64,000 nucleotides of DNA from NCBI GenBank assembly GCA_017893485.1, contig CM030368.1, forward strand, positions 173,506,004-173,570,003. Direction: 5' to 3'. This DNA is from Hemerocallis citrina (taxonomy: Eukaryota > Streptophyta > Magnoliopsida > Asparagales > Asphodelaceae). This document shows positions 47,058 to 57,904 of this stretch, piece after piece. The notes below the pieces were generated by a model that worked only from the letters and a program-made list of their open reading frames with translations, was not told where the DNA came from and made no database searches. A program made the position numbers and the translations under genes. How positions within the stretch are numbered: position 1 is the stretch's first letter; every line of letters starts with the position of its first letter.

Positions 47058-50000
47058 TGTCACGCCCCGCTTCCCAAAATATGGGAATATGAGTCTGTGA
47101 AGAAGGCTCAGCAAATGATATTAACATCATCCATAAGCTATACCAGTCTTAACTCAACAACATGAAAAAATAATCACAGTCACGCAGATAAATATAATCA
47201 CATAAACAATAACTAAGATAAAAACATGCAGTAGTCAACATAATAACCAACAACTGGAAAAGTAAACAACAATTACGGGTCAACAAGCCCGAGATACAAA
47301 GTTCAACAAAAAGAATAATAATGAGATAAAAGAATAACATGGAAGAAGATAATTTATTTTAAAGCAGCTCCTGCTCCAATCCTAGAAGAACTGCTCACCA
47401 ATGCCTCCTGGCAAATCTCCTTGTGCACCTGTAGATGGATCAACTAGAGTGGAAAAAAAAATATCCTTAGAGAAAGTATGGACAACAAGTAGTGAAAAGA
47501 AAAGAGTAAGGGAACATGGTACATTAAGGAGTATGAAGCAAGATCAAAGTCCAAAAGCAATAACGATATCAATAAACAATGGTCAAGTGTACAAGTGTCG
47601 ACTTAGGTTTATTAGCATTCTATTTTCCTATCTAGTGCACGTACTACTGTGTCCCATATCACAGGTTCAGTGCACGCAAAACAGTGTACGTTTTAGACAT
47701 AGTGGTGGGATTTACAGAGCTTGTACTCGGTGTAACAAGATAACAAGTTCACAAGTTCACAAGTAATTCTCCACCTTCCATCTCAATAGTACAAGTACAC
47801 AAGAATGGCCCTACCGAGTACATTTTCTGAGATTATCCACTACTAAGTCAATCCTTATTAACCCCGGCTTGTTTAATATTTTATTATTTCATTCATGGTC
47901 ATGCAAGTGTGTATACAAGTATTAAGGTGACGATAAGAATGCAACAAAATGATACAATGCATGATAAAATACAAGTAATTGTAAATCTGAAAAGAGCAGA
48001 CACAGCAGTACTAAAACAGTATTAACTCACTAACTACAACTCGGAATTCGATTCCGTCAAAGGGACAGTTTACTAGACATCCAGGGCTAGGATTCATATT
48101 CAGCAAGTTTCGGTTGATTCTAATTGTAACTAGGTCGATTATCCTAATCTTTACAGGTTAACTATTCTGGCAGCAGCTTACCGTCAAAACTTTATAGGTG
48201 GAAACTAGGTGTAAAATCAATATAAAAATCTACAAAAATTAGAAATAGATCCTAAGCATGTCTAATAGGTTTCTGGAGAGTTTCATGGCATTATACTACT
48301 GTTATCATGGTGTTTCAACTGAAAGTTGTGTCGGTGTTTCAATAAATTGCAATCTGGAAAGTACAGACCAGCAGTGACTAAAACTGCGATATCTCACAGC
48401 TCATAGCTCAGAATCTAGATCTATCAAGTGTTCTGGAAACTAGATTCATTAGTCCACAATTCTCTTTTATATAGTTTTGTTTGTTTTCTATTGTAACAGG
48501 GTCGAAACCTCAGTACAAAACAGAATAGGTAGCAAGACATAACAAAAATCATCATATATATTTATCAAAGTGAATAATCAACTTTTTCTAGTTATCATGA
48601 AATGAATTAACATTAATGTAGCAAGTTGAGATGAAATTCTACTATATACAAGGCAATATTATCATGTCACGATTCAATTCTCGAGATCTCAATCAATCAA
48701 CATGTATTCATATCAATATATATTTCTCATATGCAAGTTCTAGTCAATGTGTTCATGTCATGTGTGCATGCAAGTTTGGATTTGAATCAATGGATATTGG
48801 CATGAGTCAAGGATACTTCGGGTTAGCACGTGTAAACCCTCGATATCCCTAACGGAAAGTATACAGAGCAATATACGATAATCGAAAGAGAACTACTTGC
48901 GGAGGAGATCAATAATCTTGAACTAGAAAAATAAATGAGTTCAAGTGGACTTGCCTTTTGTGTGAGAGATTCGAATATGCGAAAAGAATAACGGGAATAG
49001 AATCCCGGGCAACGATCCAAGACACGTGCAAGCTACGTGCAATGGAAAATAGCGAAACTGCACAAGATTCAATAACAGCAAAACACAACAGTCCAGACCC
49101 AACAGTCCACAAGCCCACAGTAGATCCAAAGCAAAACAGCAAACGCAGAATACGGATCCCCCCTATACAACACCAAACACCGAATGCAGCCACTCACTGT
49201 CTCTCTTCTCCACTTCGACAGAGAGAGAGAGAGAGAGAAAGCATGGGAGAGCTTCGATGACTGCAGTAGCTGGAGACGGTGCTGCACTGCGGTGGGGAGA
49301 CTACGACCGACGGTGACAATACCGCTGCGGCCGGGAAGCGACGCAACGACAGGCTTCGACGATGGCTCTGTTTTTGTTCAAAATAGGGGGATGACGCAGG
49401 GGGTGTTCAGGCTTCGACGACGATGAGGGCTAGGAGGTGAAGGTGTGGCGATGGGGCTCGGAAACAGGGATGACGGCGAGAGGGGATGAGCAGAGGCTCT
49501 GGAGGAAGATGATGAGGTCTCGATGGGGTTCAAGCGAGAGGAGTGACGGAGAAGATAATGGCGCAATGAGAACTAGCGAGGAGGAGGGAGCTCGGTGCTG
49601 GAGACGGCAGGGAATGGTGGATGACAGAGGTAGGGGTGATGGGTCGCAGGCGAGAGGGGTGGCAAGTGAGGAAGGCTGATGGCAATTGGGTTTAGGCGGT
49701 TGGCAAAAATAGAGAGACAGGTAGAGGCGAGGGTTAAGAGGAACAGAACGGGGTAGGGGGGATTTTGGTTGTTATGATTTTTCGGAGAGAGGGAGGAGGA
49801 TTATTTAATAATAAAATAATAGGAGTTAGATGTGGGCAGTTAGGAGATACGGGGGATTGTGGGGGAGGAGATCTGGGTTAGTTTTTAGGGAGTATATGAG
49901 TTTGTGGGTTTGGGTAGACTAGGATTTGGTGTCAGGATCCAATAAGGAGATGAGTTTCGGTAGATAGTAGTATGGGCTTGAAAATGGATTAGGCTAATAA

Positions 50001-50157
50001 AAGATACCAAGGATAATAATAATAATAACAATAATACTAGAATAATAAATTGCAACAGAAAGTCCACAACAAGTCCAAGACCCAAAATATATTAAAATAG
50101 AAAAGAGAACACCACAAAATACAAGAAAAATCTGTACAATCGGAAACAGGGGTTACA
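47058..50157 (-). repeat. solo LTR of the LARD-like family, 3.10 kb
   Basis: In plus reading it begins TGTCACGCCCCGCTTCCC and ends CAGGGGTTACA, with a perfect 5-bp duplication TTTCT (47053-47057, 50158-50162). It keeps the inverted repeat TGTACTCGG (about 47723) and CCGAGTACA (about 47813), with a short AAGTTCACAAG tandem between. A GC-rich leader lies at about 49180-49700. The frames there are low-complexity. Confidence 0.93.
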
Positions 50158-50267
50158 TTTCTTCTATAACTTCGTAATAAAGTCTGAAGCCACTACATAA
50201 TTTTTTGACCATCTACCACGCTATAACTTCGCAATAAGTTCTGAATTCACTGTATAATTAGAGTATA

Positions 50268-50489
50268 ACTAAAAGTATATTAGCAAGTCTCAGTCTGGTC
50301 CACTAGTATACTTCTTTGTTGATAAGTAACAGATTGAAAGTTTAAATCCCGCTTGCACTATAAAATCTGCAATTTATTTATATATTGCAGATTTTATAGT
50401 GCAAGCAGGATTCAATCTTTCAATCTTTTACTTATCAGCAAAGTAGTATACCAGTAGACCAGACTGAGACTTGCTAATATACTTTTAGT
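50268..50489. repeat. near-palindromic hairpin repeat (MITE-like), 222 bp
   Basis: Two arms of about 105 bp (50268-50375 and 50385-50489) are inverted copies with few mismatches around a short AT-rich loop. The ends are ACTAAAAGTATATTAGC and its inverse. No clear target duplication. A further GCTTGCACTA copy lies just outside at 50500-50510. Confidence 0.85.
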
Positions 50490-50504
50490 ATTTCGAATCC
50501 TGCT

Positions 50505-50762
50505 TGCACTAGAGAGATTTGTGAAGTAGTATGTGAGGGGATAGTTGAGTTGAAGATGTCGGGTTTAAACATGTTCACTCTAAGGGAAGTCTTGCATATT
50601 CCTCTGATGAAACGGAATCTGGTTTTCTTGGGAACTCTTGAAGTACAGGGTTGTAGGTACACAAATCGATGTGGAGTTATGTCTGTTTTTCAGGGTCGTC
50701 GTAAGGTAACTAGAGGTATGAGAGTGAATGAGCCGAGCCAATACAAATTCTACAAGCTTTAG
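50505..50762 (+). pseudogene. copia protease-region fragment
   Basis: CEVVCEGIVELKMSGLNMF, then LREVLHIPLMKRNLVFLGTL and VMSVFQGRRKVTRGM follow the region after the protease active site in copia Pol. The catalytic motif and all other domains are missing. It is a short relic next to the hairpin repeat. Confidence 0.75.
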
Positions 50763-51660
50763 GGAATCCGAAAAACTTGCGTAGATGTTGTTGCTTCTTT
50801 TTTCATTATTCCCGCAAGCTCATCTAGTTTGCAAAAACTAGCATCATCAACGATCAAATATCGTCGAGAGGTGGAGTATCTTAATGTTGGTGGAGTTCGT
50901 GCAGAGGTTGGCAACTTCGTGATAACACCTACTGAGGTGTGCCCTTGAGGGGGTATACTGATTGGTGAGATTGGGTAGAAGATTTTTTTAGCTAGTAGAC
51001 GAAACTATTATTCCAAGTATGATTCACAAGTAGAGTTTAGTAGAGTTTGGAGATGAGTAATCACATCATGTTGATAGCACTCGTATGCAATCCAATGTAG
51101 AGGTTGTTAGGAATATGGCTTGTATACTCGTGGTTCAGATTAGAAGAAGATACGATAAAGCACGGGGGTCAAAGCGTCGTGGTGCTGTGTTATTTTGGGC
51201 CTCAATTTGTTAGGTCATTTCAGCCCAATCGTCAACTCCAAGTCAGATCATACAACTCCTATTCAGTTACTTCTTTTACAGGATATATCGAATGACTGAG
51301 AATCAAGATTAACCTAGGTTTTTCTATAATCTTCTTCTACATATTGTTGTAGCCTCCAATATGAGAGGAAGAGAACAAGAGTACTTCATTGATTATTTTC
51401 TCCATTACAAAAAAATACTTGCGAGAGATAGTTCTTGGTGAGTGAGTTTAATTCTTTGTATTGAGTGAATCATTAACTTATTGTAATTATTTCTAGTTGA
51501 ATATTATATCTACCCATATTTCTCTCCGGATTAATCAAAAGCTAACCGGGATAAATTCTCGTTGAGTTTGTGTTGGATTGGTGGATCTATTTTGTTTGGT
51601 TGTTCAATTGATTCGTCTCATCTACTTCGTCATCCTTATTGCTCTAATTAGTTCTGTTGT
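50763..51660 (+). other. unassigned repeat-like DNA, possible copia LTR
   Basis: No gene is evident. A TTGAGGGGG purine stretch near 50947 and TGTTAGGAATATGGC at 51107 followed by AT-rich, terminator-like sequence to about 51650 look like the 3' end of a copia and its LTR, consistent with the copia scrap upstream. No second copy or target duplication is available to confirm it. Confidence 0.35.
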
Positions 51661-51679
51661 GACACCGATGTGTTTGTCG

Positions 51680-52225
51680 ATATCCCTCAACACCTCTTGC
51701 ATGACTAAAGGACACTAAACTATAGTCCTTGGGATAAGCTTTGCAAGTCCAAAATCTGACACTTTTGGATTGACATTTTGATCGAATAGAATATTGTGAG
51801 GTTTAATATCAAAATGTAAGATGCTCATGTCAGAACCCCTACGTAAATAATCAATTCCCCGAGCCACACCTAATGCTATGTCATTCAGTTTATCCATTGT
51901 AAACTTACGGTGTGACTCATTTGAAGAGAAGATGTATTTTTCTGGTGACCCATGTGGCATAAACTCATAGATCAAAGCGCTCGTTAATCCCTCTGAGCAG
52001 AAGCCAACAAGCTGAACAACATTGAGGTGGTGAATCTGGCCAATGGTAGCGACTTCATTGATAAACTCTAGTTTCTCACTTGGAATTCTCCAACATCTTA
52101 ATAGCAACCAAAAGACTCCCACCGAGAAGCTCCCCTCTGAATACTGATCCAAATCCTCCTTGGCCTAATTTTTCTTTGAAGTTGTTAGTCATTGCAATGA
52201 TATCAATGTAGCTAACTAGCTATAC
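51680..52225 (-). pseudogene. LRK10-like receptor protein kinase fragment
   Basis: These are plasma-membrane receptor-like Ser/Thr kinases. The minus strand reads [20 protein letters not shown] with glycine loop [11 protein letters not shown], then [10 protein letters not shown] with the ATP-binding lysine. A stop and frameshift follow, then [20 protein letters not shown], the gatekeeper region [11 protein letters not shown], catalytic loop [14 protein letters not shown] (HFD instead of HRD, a feature known in this group), [10 protein letters not shown], then a stop and a remnant ARG..GY of the activation segment. The extracellular and transmembrane parts and most of the C-lobe are missing. 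Its upstream side is broken at 52231 by LTR sequence. Confidence 0.87.
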
Positions 52226-52230
52226 CTTGT

Positions 52231-52366
52231 GTAACGCCCCTAATCCCAAACACAGGTAATTCGTAGCAAATACAGGATCTTTTACTTCAAATTCGTACAA
52301 ATTTACAAGAAATTTAAAATTTTTTATTTACAACATATTTTTTACAACAACACCGCGGAATTAAAT
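52231..52366 (-). repeat. LTR end fragment, inverted relative to 62807-62942
   Basis: Begins TGTAACGCCCCTAATCCC. Its reverse complement aligns with about 62807-62942, including AGTAAAAGATCCTGT. It is truncated where the gypsy 5' LTR remnant starts. Confidence 0.75.
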
Positions 52367-52806
52367 GAATAACTTGCATTGACGGGAGTTTGTTTTCTTT
52401 TTCCTATCCCTACAATTGTTAAATTGCATATTTTGGAGAATAGCTTCCATATGGTATTGGTGATATGAAGTATTAGTGCTGGATTTTGCTATTATTATTT
52501 CTTATTTCTTGCTTTGAACAATTGTATCTTGATACTTGGATTTATTTGTATTTGGGCAATGTGACCCAGGATATTGACTTATTTCAGATCATGATTATTT
52601 GAGATTAATATATTTTGGTTTCAAGTATTCTTGTTGGTATTTTGGTTCATATGTGCATGATTGGTTGATTCTTTTGCTTCCGACTCTGATTATTCTTGTG
52701 AAATATTGTAAAGATTCTTGAACAGTTTATGGATGTTGAAAATCATTCGCTGGGCTTAGTCATGTATCTGTATTCCGTATTCTCTTTTGGAAAGCAGGGT
52801 GTGACA
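52367..52806 (+). repeat. 5' LTR remnant (last 440 bp)
   Basis: AACTTGCATTGACGGGAGTT to GCAGGGTGTGACA aligns with 61411-61854 of the 3' LTR. About 3.2 kb of the LTR start, with the promoter, is missing. Confidence 0.9.
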
Positions 52807-52816
52807 AGGTTTTTAG

Positions 52817-52828
52817 TGGTATCAGAGC
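52817..52828 (+). promoter_or_regulatory. primer-binding site of the gypsy element
   Basis: TGGTATCAGAGC ten bases after the 5' LTR, the initiator tRNA-Met complement. Confidence 0.95.
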
Positions 52829-52979
52829 CCAGGTTTTGGCTAATGTATTAGTTGCCTATTATATTCGACAAGGTTGGCTCGAACTGGGATCGGCTCAACA
52901 TTTCACCAACCATGCATGCATAAATGAATTATTATCAACTTTGATCTGGATGCTAATTGTTTTTGGTTTTGTGCAGACT

Positions 52980-54000
52980 ATGGCTCATAGATGTTCTTCC
53001 TCTTCTCGTCCCCAGGACGATCAGTCTAGGCTTGATTCTATCACCACTGTGCTTGAGCACTTAATTAACATGCAGCAGAACCACAGTAACTTAGTGACGG
53101 CTGCTTTGGAAGCTGCTCGGGTTCCTCCGTCCGTTGTGCTTATGCAGGCAACTCTTCCTCCCCATCCGGGAACAGTCACAAACTTTATGAGACTGCATCC
53201 CGACAGGTTTTCAGGCACTGAAACGCTTTTGGAGGATGAACAGTGGTTGATTCAAACTTAGCAACTTCTTCTGGCAGCTAGAGTGGCAGATGCTGATCAG
53301 GTGGATGTGGTAGCTATCCAGTTGGTGGACTTGGATCATATTTGGTAGAGGTCCGAGTCCGAAAGGCTCGAACGACCGATCACTTGGGCCACTTTCACTA
53401 GGAGCTTCTTGGAGAAGTTCTTTTCCAGCAGCACTAGAGTGGTGATGAAGCAATAATTCTTAGCCCTGAAACAGGTTAGTCATTATTTCTAGTAATGAAA
53501 TTTTGTTACATATTGTTCATGTAATATTGTAACATAAGACTTTATTGAAACAGGGCTCTAGGTCTGTGGACGAGTACGCAGCTGAATTTATGAGACTTAG
53601 TCGGTTCACAGCCGTTCTTATGGCGAACGAAGAGGATATGGCTCGTAGATTCATTTTAGGGCTTGAGCGAGACATCAAGGTGCAGCTTGTCTTTCTTCGC
53701 TTGCATACTTATGCTGAGGCTCTTGAGGCAGCTAGAGTTCAGGAGCAGGCTCGTGGTGGATTGGCTCCTTCTCAGTGGATTGTTCCACACTCGGTTGCTA
53801 GGCCTTCTGGTGGGCCTATTCAGAGACCTGTTCTAGCCCCTCCGGTCAGGACAGCTCCTTACTCTTCTGCGGGTCATCCGAGAGTTGGGTTTTGTGACTT
53901 TTGTTGTCTTCCAGGGCATGAGCACAAGGATTGCCGACGAGAAAATCGTCACTGTTTTGGATGTGGTGCTGCTGATCATTCGGAGTGGGACTGCCCGTAG
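52980..54000 (+). pseudogene. gypsy gag with two zinc knuckles and an intron-like interruption
   Basis: The ATG at 52980 follows GTGCAGACTATGGCTC and gives MAHRCSSSSRPQDDQSRLDS. The retrotransposon gag domain runs through LHPDRFSGTETLLEDEQWLI (stop at 53261), LERPITWATFTRSFLEKFF (stops at 53347 and 53454) and, after a 79-bp interruption, GSRSVDEYAAEFMRLSRFTA and ARRFILGLERDIKVQL. Two knuckles follow: CDFCCLPGHEHKDC and CFGCGAADHSEWDC, both CX2CX4HX4C. Stop at 53998. Gag would form the particle. Several stops exclude a full product. Confidence 0.88.
53475..53553 (+). other. 79-bp intron-like interruption within gag
   Basis: GTTAGT...GAAACAG begins with GT and ends with AG. Removing it joins LALKQ to GSRSVDEYAAEF in frame, the uninterrupted gag sequence expected for this group. 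The 8-mer TGAAACAG occurs at both boundaries, so a small insertion with duplicated target is the alternative. It contains an inverted TGTTACA/TGTAACA pair. Confidence 0.6.
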
Positions 54001-54161
54001 TTGGCTCTTCCAGCCAGGGGTCCAGTTCTGCCAGTTGCCGCAGCTCGTGGCCCAGTTGACCGCCGCTTCCTCCGCAGCGCCAGATTGTTGGTCAGAGATC
54101 GCTGCTCCCAGGAGAAGTCAGGCTTTCAACCTGACTGCTGCTGATGCTAAGTCAGCTGAGG

Positions 54162-54320
54162 GTGTGATTGCAATTATCTTTTATTTTTGTTGTTTTATTG
54201 TTCTCTTTTGTTTCTTCATTTCCTTTGTTTTGTTTCTTTCTGTTTATTCTTTCTGCATTTTGTTTTTTCTCACCCCTGTTCAACCATTATTTTCCTTGTC
54301 TCTTTTGATTTCTGTCTTAG
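54162..54320 (+). other. T-rich spacer between gag and protease, intron-like
   Basis: It starts GTGTGATTG and ends in a pyrimidine tract plus TCTGTCTTAG. Removing 54162-54320 would join SAE to DVVIVCSFPAHALF in frame. The LARD-like elements have an AT-rich spacer at the same place. Splicing is not shown. Confidence 0.45.
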
Positions 54321-54793
54321 ATGTTGTCATTGTTTGCTCTTTTCCTGCTCATGCTCTTTTTTATTCTGGGGCAACCCATTCTTTTGTCTCGTCTCGATTT
54401 TTCGCTCGCCATCAGTTGGAGTGCAGCAACATGTTAGAGGCTTGGAACATTGTGATAGGTGGTGGAGTTGTTATTTGTTCCCAGGAGTGCAGGCAGTGTC
54501 CCAAAATTATTGGTAGCACAGATTTCAAGGCCAATCTGATTGTAATTGGGAATTCAGGATTCGGCGTTATTCTGAATATGGATTGGTTGGGTGAAACCCA
54601 TGCCATTATTGATTGCCATGCCAAGAAAGTTGTATTTCGGATTTCAGGTCGCACAGAGTTTGAGTTCCATACCGGGGAGTCTTCCCTTGTCCGAGCTGCA
54701 GTTGATCAGGAGGTTTGTGCGATGGAGTTGCATTTAGGATGTGAGGCTGCACCTCTAGTAGTTTGGGATTTCCTGGATGTTTTTCTAAAGTAG
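54321..54793 (+). pseudogene. gypsy aspartic protease, active site changed
   Basis: VCSFPAHALFYSGATHSFVS is the protease active-site region; related elements have D in place of the Y (DSGATHS), so the catalytic aspartate is lost. The rest (ILNMDWLGETHAIIDCHAKK, VVFRISG) is well preserved. The frame ends at a stop at 54791 before RT. Confidence 0.87.
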
Positions 54794-56062
54794 TTTCCTG
54801 GCTTACCCCCGATAGGGATGTGGAGTTCGGTATTGAAGTTCAGCCGAGTACGGCGCCTATATCAAAGAGTCCCTACAGAATGGCATCAGTTGAGTTAGCA
54901 GAGCTTAAGGTACAGGTTCAGGAGTTGCTTGATTTGGGTTTCATCAGACCCAGTGTTTCGTCTTGGGATACTCCAGTCCTTTTTGTCAACAAGAAGGATG
55001 GTAGTCGTCAACTGTGTGTGGATTATCAGAAACTGAACAGTGTTACTGTGAAGAATCGGTATTCGTTGCCCAAGATCGATGATTTGTTTGATCAGTTGAG
55101 TGAGGATGTTGTTTTCTCAAAGTTGGATCTTCGTTCTGGGTATCATCAAGTCAAAGTTAAGGTGAATGATGTACAGAAGAATGCATTCAGGACCAGATAT
55201 GGCCACTATGAGTATCTTGTGATGTCGTTCGGGGTTACGAACGCGCCTGCTGTATTCATGTGTCTTATGAACTGGGTCTTTTCTCAGTTCTTGGATAGAT
55301 TTGTGGTAGTCTTCATTGATAATATTTTGGTGTATTGTCGAAATCGGGAAGATCATGCCGAGTATCTTAGAGTGATTCTGCAGACTTTGAGAGAGAATCA
55401 GCTTTATGGGAAACGCAGCAAGTGCGAGTTTTGGCTTGACAAGGTTTCTTTCTTGGGGCACATTATCTCAGGCGATGGTATTTCTGTGGATCCTACCAAG
55501 GTTGAGGCTGTGAAGGATTGGCCTGTTCCCAAGTCAGTTTCTGCAGTCAGGAGTTTTCTTGGTTTGGCTGACTATTATCGGAAATTTGTCCAAGATTTTT
55601 CGAAGATACCAGGACTGTTGACTATGTTGACTGGAAAGGATCAGAACTTCTGTTGGTCTGATGAGTGTGGTGGGGCTTTTGTTGATTTGAAGAACAGATT
55701 GACGTCAGCATCTGTGTTGACTATTCCAGATGGTTCAGGCAGATTTGTAATTCACTGTAATGCTTCTGGTAAGGATCTTGGAGTAGTTTTGATGCAGAAG
55801 GGCCGAGTCGTTGCGTATGCATCAAGGCAGTTGAGGCCGCATGAGAAGAACTATCCGACTCATGACTTGGAGGTAGCAGCAATGATCTATGCTTTGAAGC
55901 TGTAGAGACATTATTTACTTGGGGACTGAGTGGAGATCTTTACAGACCACAATTCTCAAGTACATCTTCACCCAGAAGGAGTTAAACATAAGGCAAAAGC
56001 GTTGGTTGAAGCTTATGGCCGATTATGACATCAGTTAGCAATACCATCCTGGTAAAGTAAAC
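54763..56062 (+). pseudogene. gypsy reverse transcriptase and RNase H, active sites changed
   Basis: RT is almost fully open to 55905: [60 protein letters not shown], and [20 protein letters not shown]. The catalytic box reads [11 protein letters not shown] where FIDD is expected. RNase H reads [18 protein letters not shown] where DAS is expected, and continues as [20 protein letters not shown]. Stops occur at 55905, 55930 and near 56036; FTDHNSQ and, in another frame, QYHPGKVNLVLDALSRRP finish the domain. Both changed residues are Asp-to-Asn, each a single G-to-A. Confidence 0.9.
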
Positions 56063-57415
56063 TTGGTGCTAGATGCTTTGAGCAGGAGACCGGCAGTTAT
56101 GTTCTTGACTCAGCAATGGGATCTGATTGAGCATATGAGGAGGTTGGAGTTGGAGGTTTTGTTGCCGAGTTCTGAACGGAGTTGTTTAGTGCTCCAGCTT
56201 CAGTCGTCTCTTGTTGATCAGATTAAAGAGGCGCATGCTGGTGATGCACAGTTGCAGGGTTTTCGAGCTGAGGTTGAGTCTGGGTTCAAAATGGACATGG
56301 TTATTCATGCTGATGGATTGCTTCGTTTTGGGTCCAGGTTATGTGTCCCGGAAGGTAAAGTTCGTCAGAGGTTGCTTGAGGAAGCCCATCAGTCCTCGTA
56401 TTCTATCTATCCTGGCGGTACTAAGACGTATTGGGATTTGAAGCTTCATTTCTGGTGGCATGGTATGAAAAGGGATGTGGCTCAGTTTGTTGCTCAGTGT
56501 TTGATCTGCCAGCAGGTTAAGGCAGAGCATCAGAGAACCGCTGAACTTCTTCAACTGCATCTTATTCCAGAATGGAAGTGGGAACATATCACTATAGATT
56601 TTGTGACCACTTTGCCGAGGAGTCCTAAGGGTCATAATACCATTTGGGTGATTGTCGACCATTTGACGAAGAGTGCTCACTTCATTCCTTTTTGTGTCGG
56701 GAGGTCTAATGAGAGCCTTGCTGAGAGGTACATGCAAGAGATTGTTAGACTTCATGGGATTCCAGCCAGTATTGTATCCAACAGGGATATGAGATTCAGA
56801 TCTCAGTTCTGGGAGAGTCTTCAGAACAGTTTGGGGAGTAAATTAAAGTACAGTACAACTTTTCATCCCCAGACTGATGGACAGTCAGATAGGACCATCC
56901 AGATTCTTATGGACATGTTGAGGTCATGTATGCTTCAGTTTGGTGGATCATGGGAGGACCATTTTCATCTCGTAGAGTTCTCGTACAATAACAGCTTTCA
57001 AGCCAGTATTAAAGCTGCTCCGTTCGAGGCGCTCTATGGGCAAAAGTGTAGATCACCAGTGTGCGGGGATGACATTGGTGAGAGGAAGTTGTTGGGTTCG
57101 GAGTTGATCGCCAGGAAAGTTGTTGCTGTGGTTCAGATCAGGAAGCATTTGCAGCTAGCTCAGGATAGGCAGAGGCGATGGGCCGATGTCCATTGGAGAG
57201 CTTTGGAATTTGGGGTTGGTGACCATGTTTTTCTAAAGGTATCGCTATGGCGCGGTGTCATTCGGTTCGGTGGTGGGGACAAGCTTAGCCCTAGGTTTAT
57301 TGGACCGTTTGAGATTTTGGAGCAAGTAGGCAAGGTGGCCTATCATCTTGCATTGCCGCCAGCGTTATCAGAAGTACACGATATTTTCCATGTCTCACAA
57401 CTCAGGAGATATATC
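56063..57415 (+). pseudogene. gypsy integrase, open but with changed catalytic residues
   Basis: After the spacer, the HHCC zinc region reads HQSSYSIYPGGTKTYWDLK and CLICQQVKAEHQ, with Y where the second His is expected. The core reads WKWEHITIDFVTTLPRSP (first acid present), ASIVSNRDMRFRSQFW (N for the second catalytic D) and HPQTDGQSDRTIQILMDML (D at the usual E). The C-terminal part runs through FEALYGQKCRSPVCGDDIG and PRFIGPFEILEQVGKVAYHL to VHDIFHVSQLRRYI. It is then interrupted by a hAT MITE at 57416. Confidence 0.9.
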
Positions 57416-57896
57416 CAGGCCCGGCCTGGCCTTGATGCAACTGAAGCATTTGCATGAGGCCCCCAAATCCCCCAAAAAAGGGGGCCCCCGTTTTCAGAAG
57501 AAAAAAAATTATATTAGCTTTAGGCCCCTAAAATTCTTGAAACGTTTTATTTTTTTCATGATTTTATATTATCTTCAGGCCCCTAAATTTGTAATTCCTT
57601 TGTAAATATATGCACGTATTTTGTGCGTAAAAGAAAAATACTATTATTAGGGGCCCCAAAAATAATTATTTGAGCCTTTAAATTTTTTTAAAGAATTATT
57701 TGGGTTTAGGCTTGAAGACTTTGAATTGAATTTGAGACTTTAAATTTGGGTGATTTAAAACAAATTTATATATTTTGTATATTTTGCTTTCACAATTTGC
57801 AAATTTTTTGTATACATGTTTTTTTTTCTTTTTAGTGTATGGGGGGCCCAATTCAGTTGTTCGCCTCAGGCCCCCGGGAACTCAGGGCCGACCCTG
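57416..57896. mobile_element. hAT-type MITE inside the gypsy pol, 481 bp
   Basis: A perfect 8-bp duplication GATATATC lies at 57408-57415 and 57897-57904. Ends are CAGGCCCGGCCTGGCC and, inverted, CAGGGTCGGCCCTGAG; both arms carry AGGCCCC repeats. No coding. Its removal restores continuity of the pol end. Confidence 0.93.
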
Positions 57897-57904
57897 GATA
57901 TATC

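Noticed and set aside
47041..47070. A host-gene coding stretch bridging the hAT MITE and the solo LTR
   Set aside because: Only about 20 bp lie between the MITE target duplication and the LTR target duplication, too little for any call.
53885..54310. An N-terminal extension of the protease frame with a long Phe/Leu/Cys run as a transmembrane segment
   Set aside because: The run comes from a T-rich spacer between gag and protease, and the frame before it is a shifted reading of the zinc-knuckle region.
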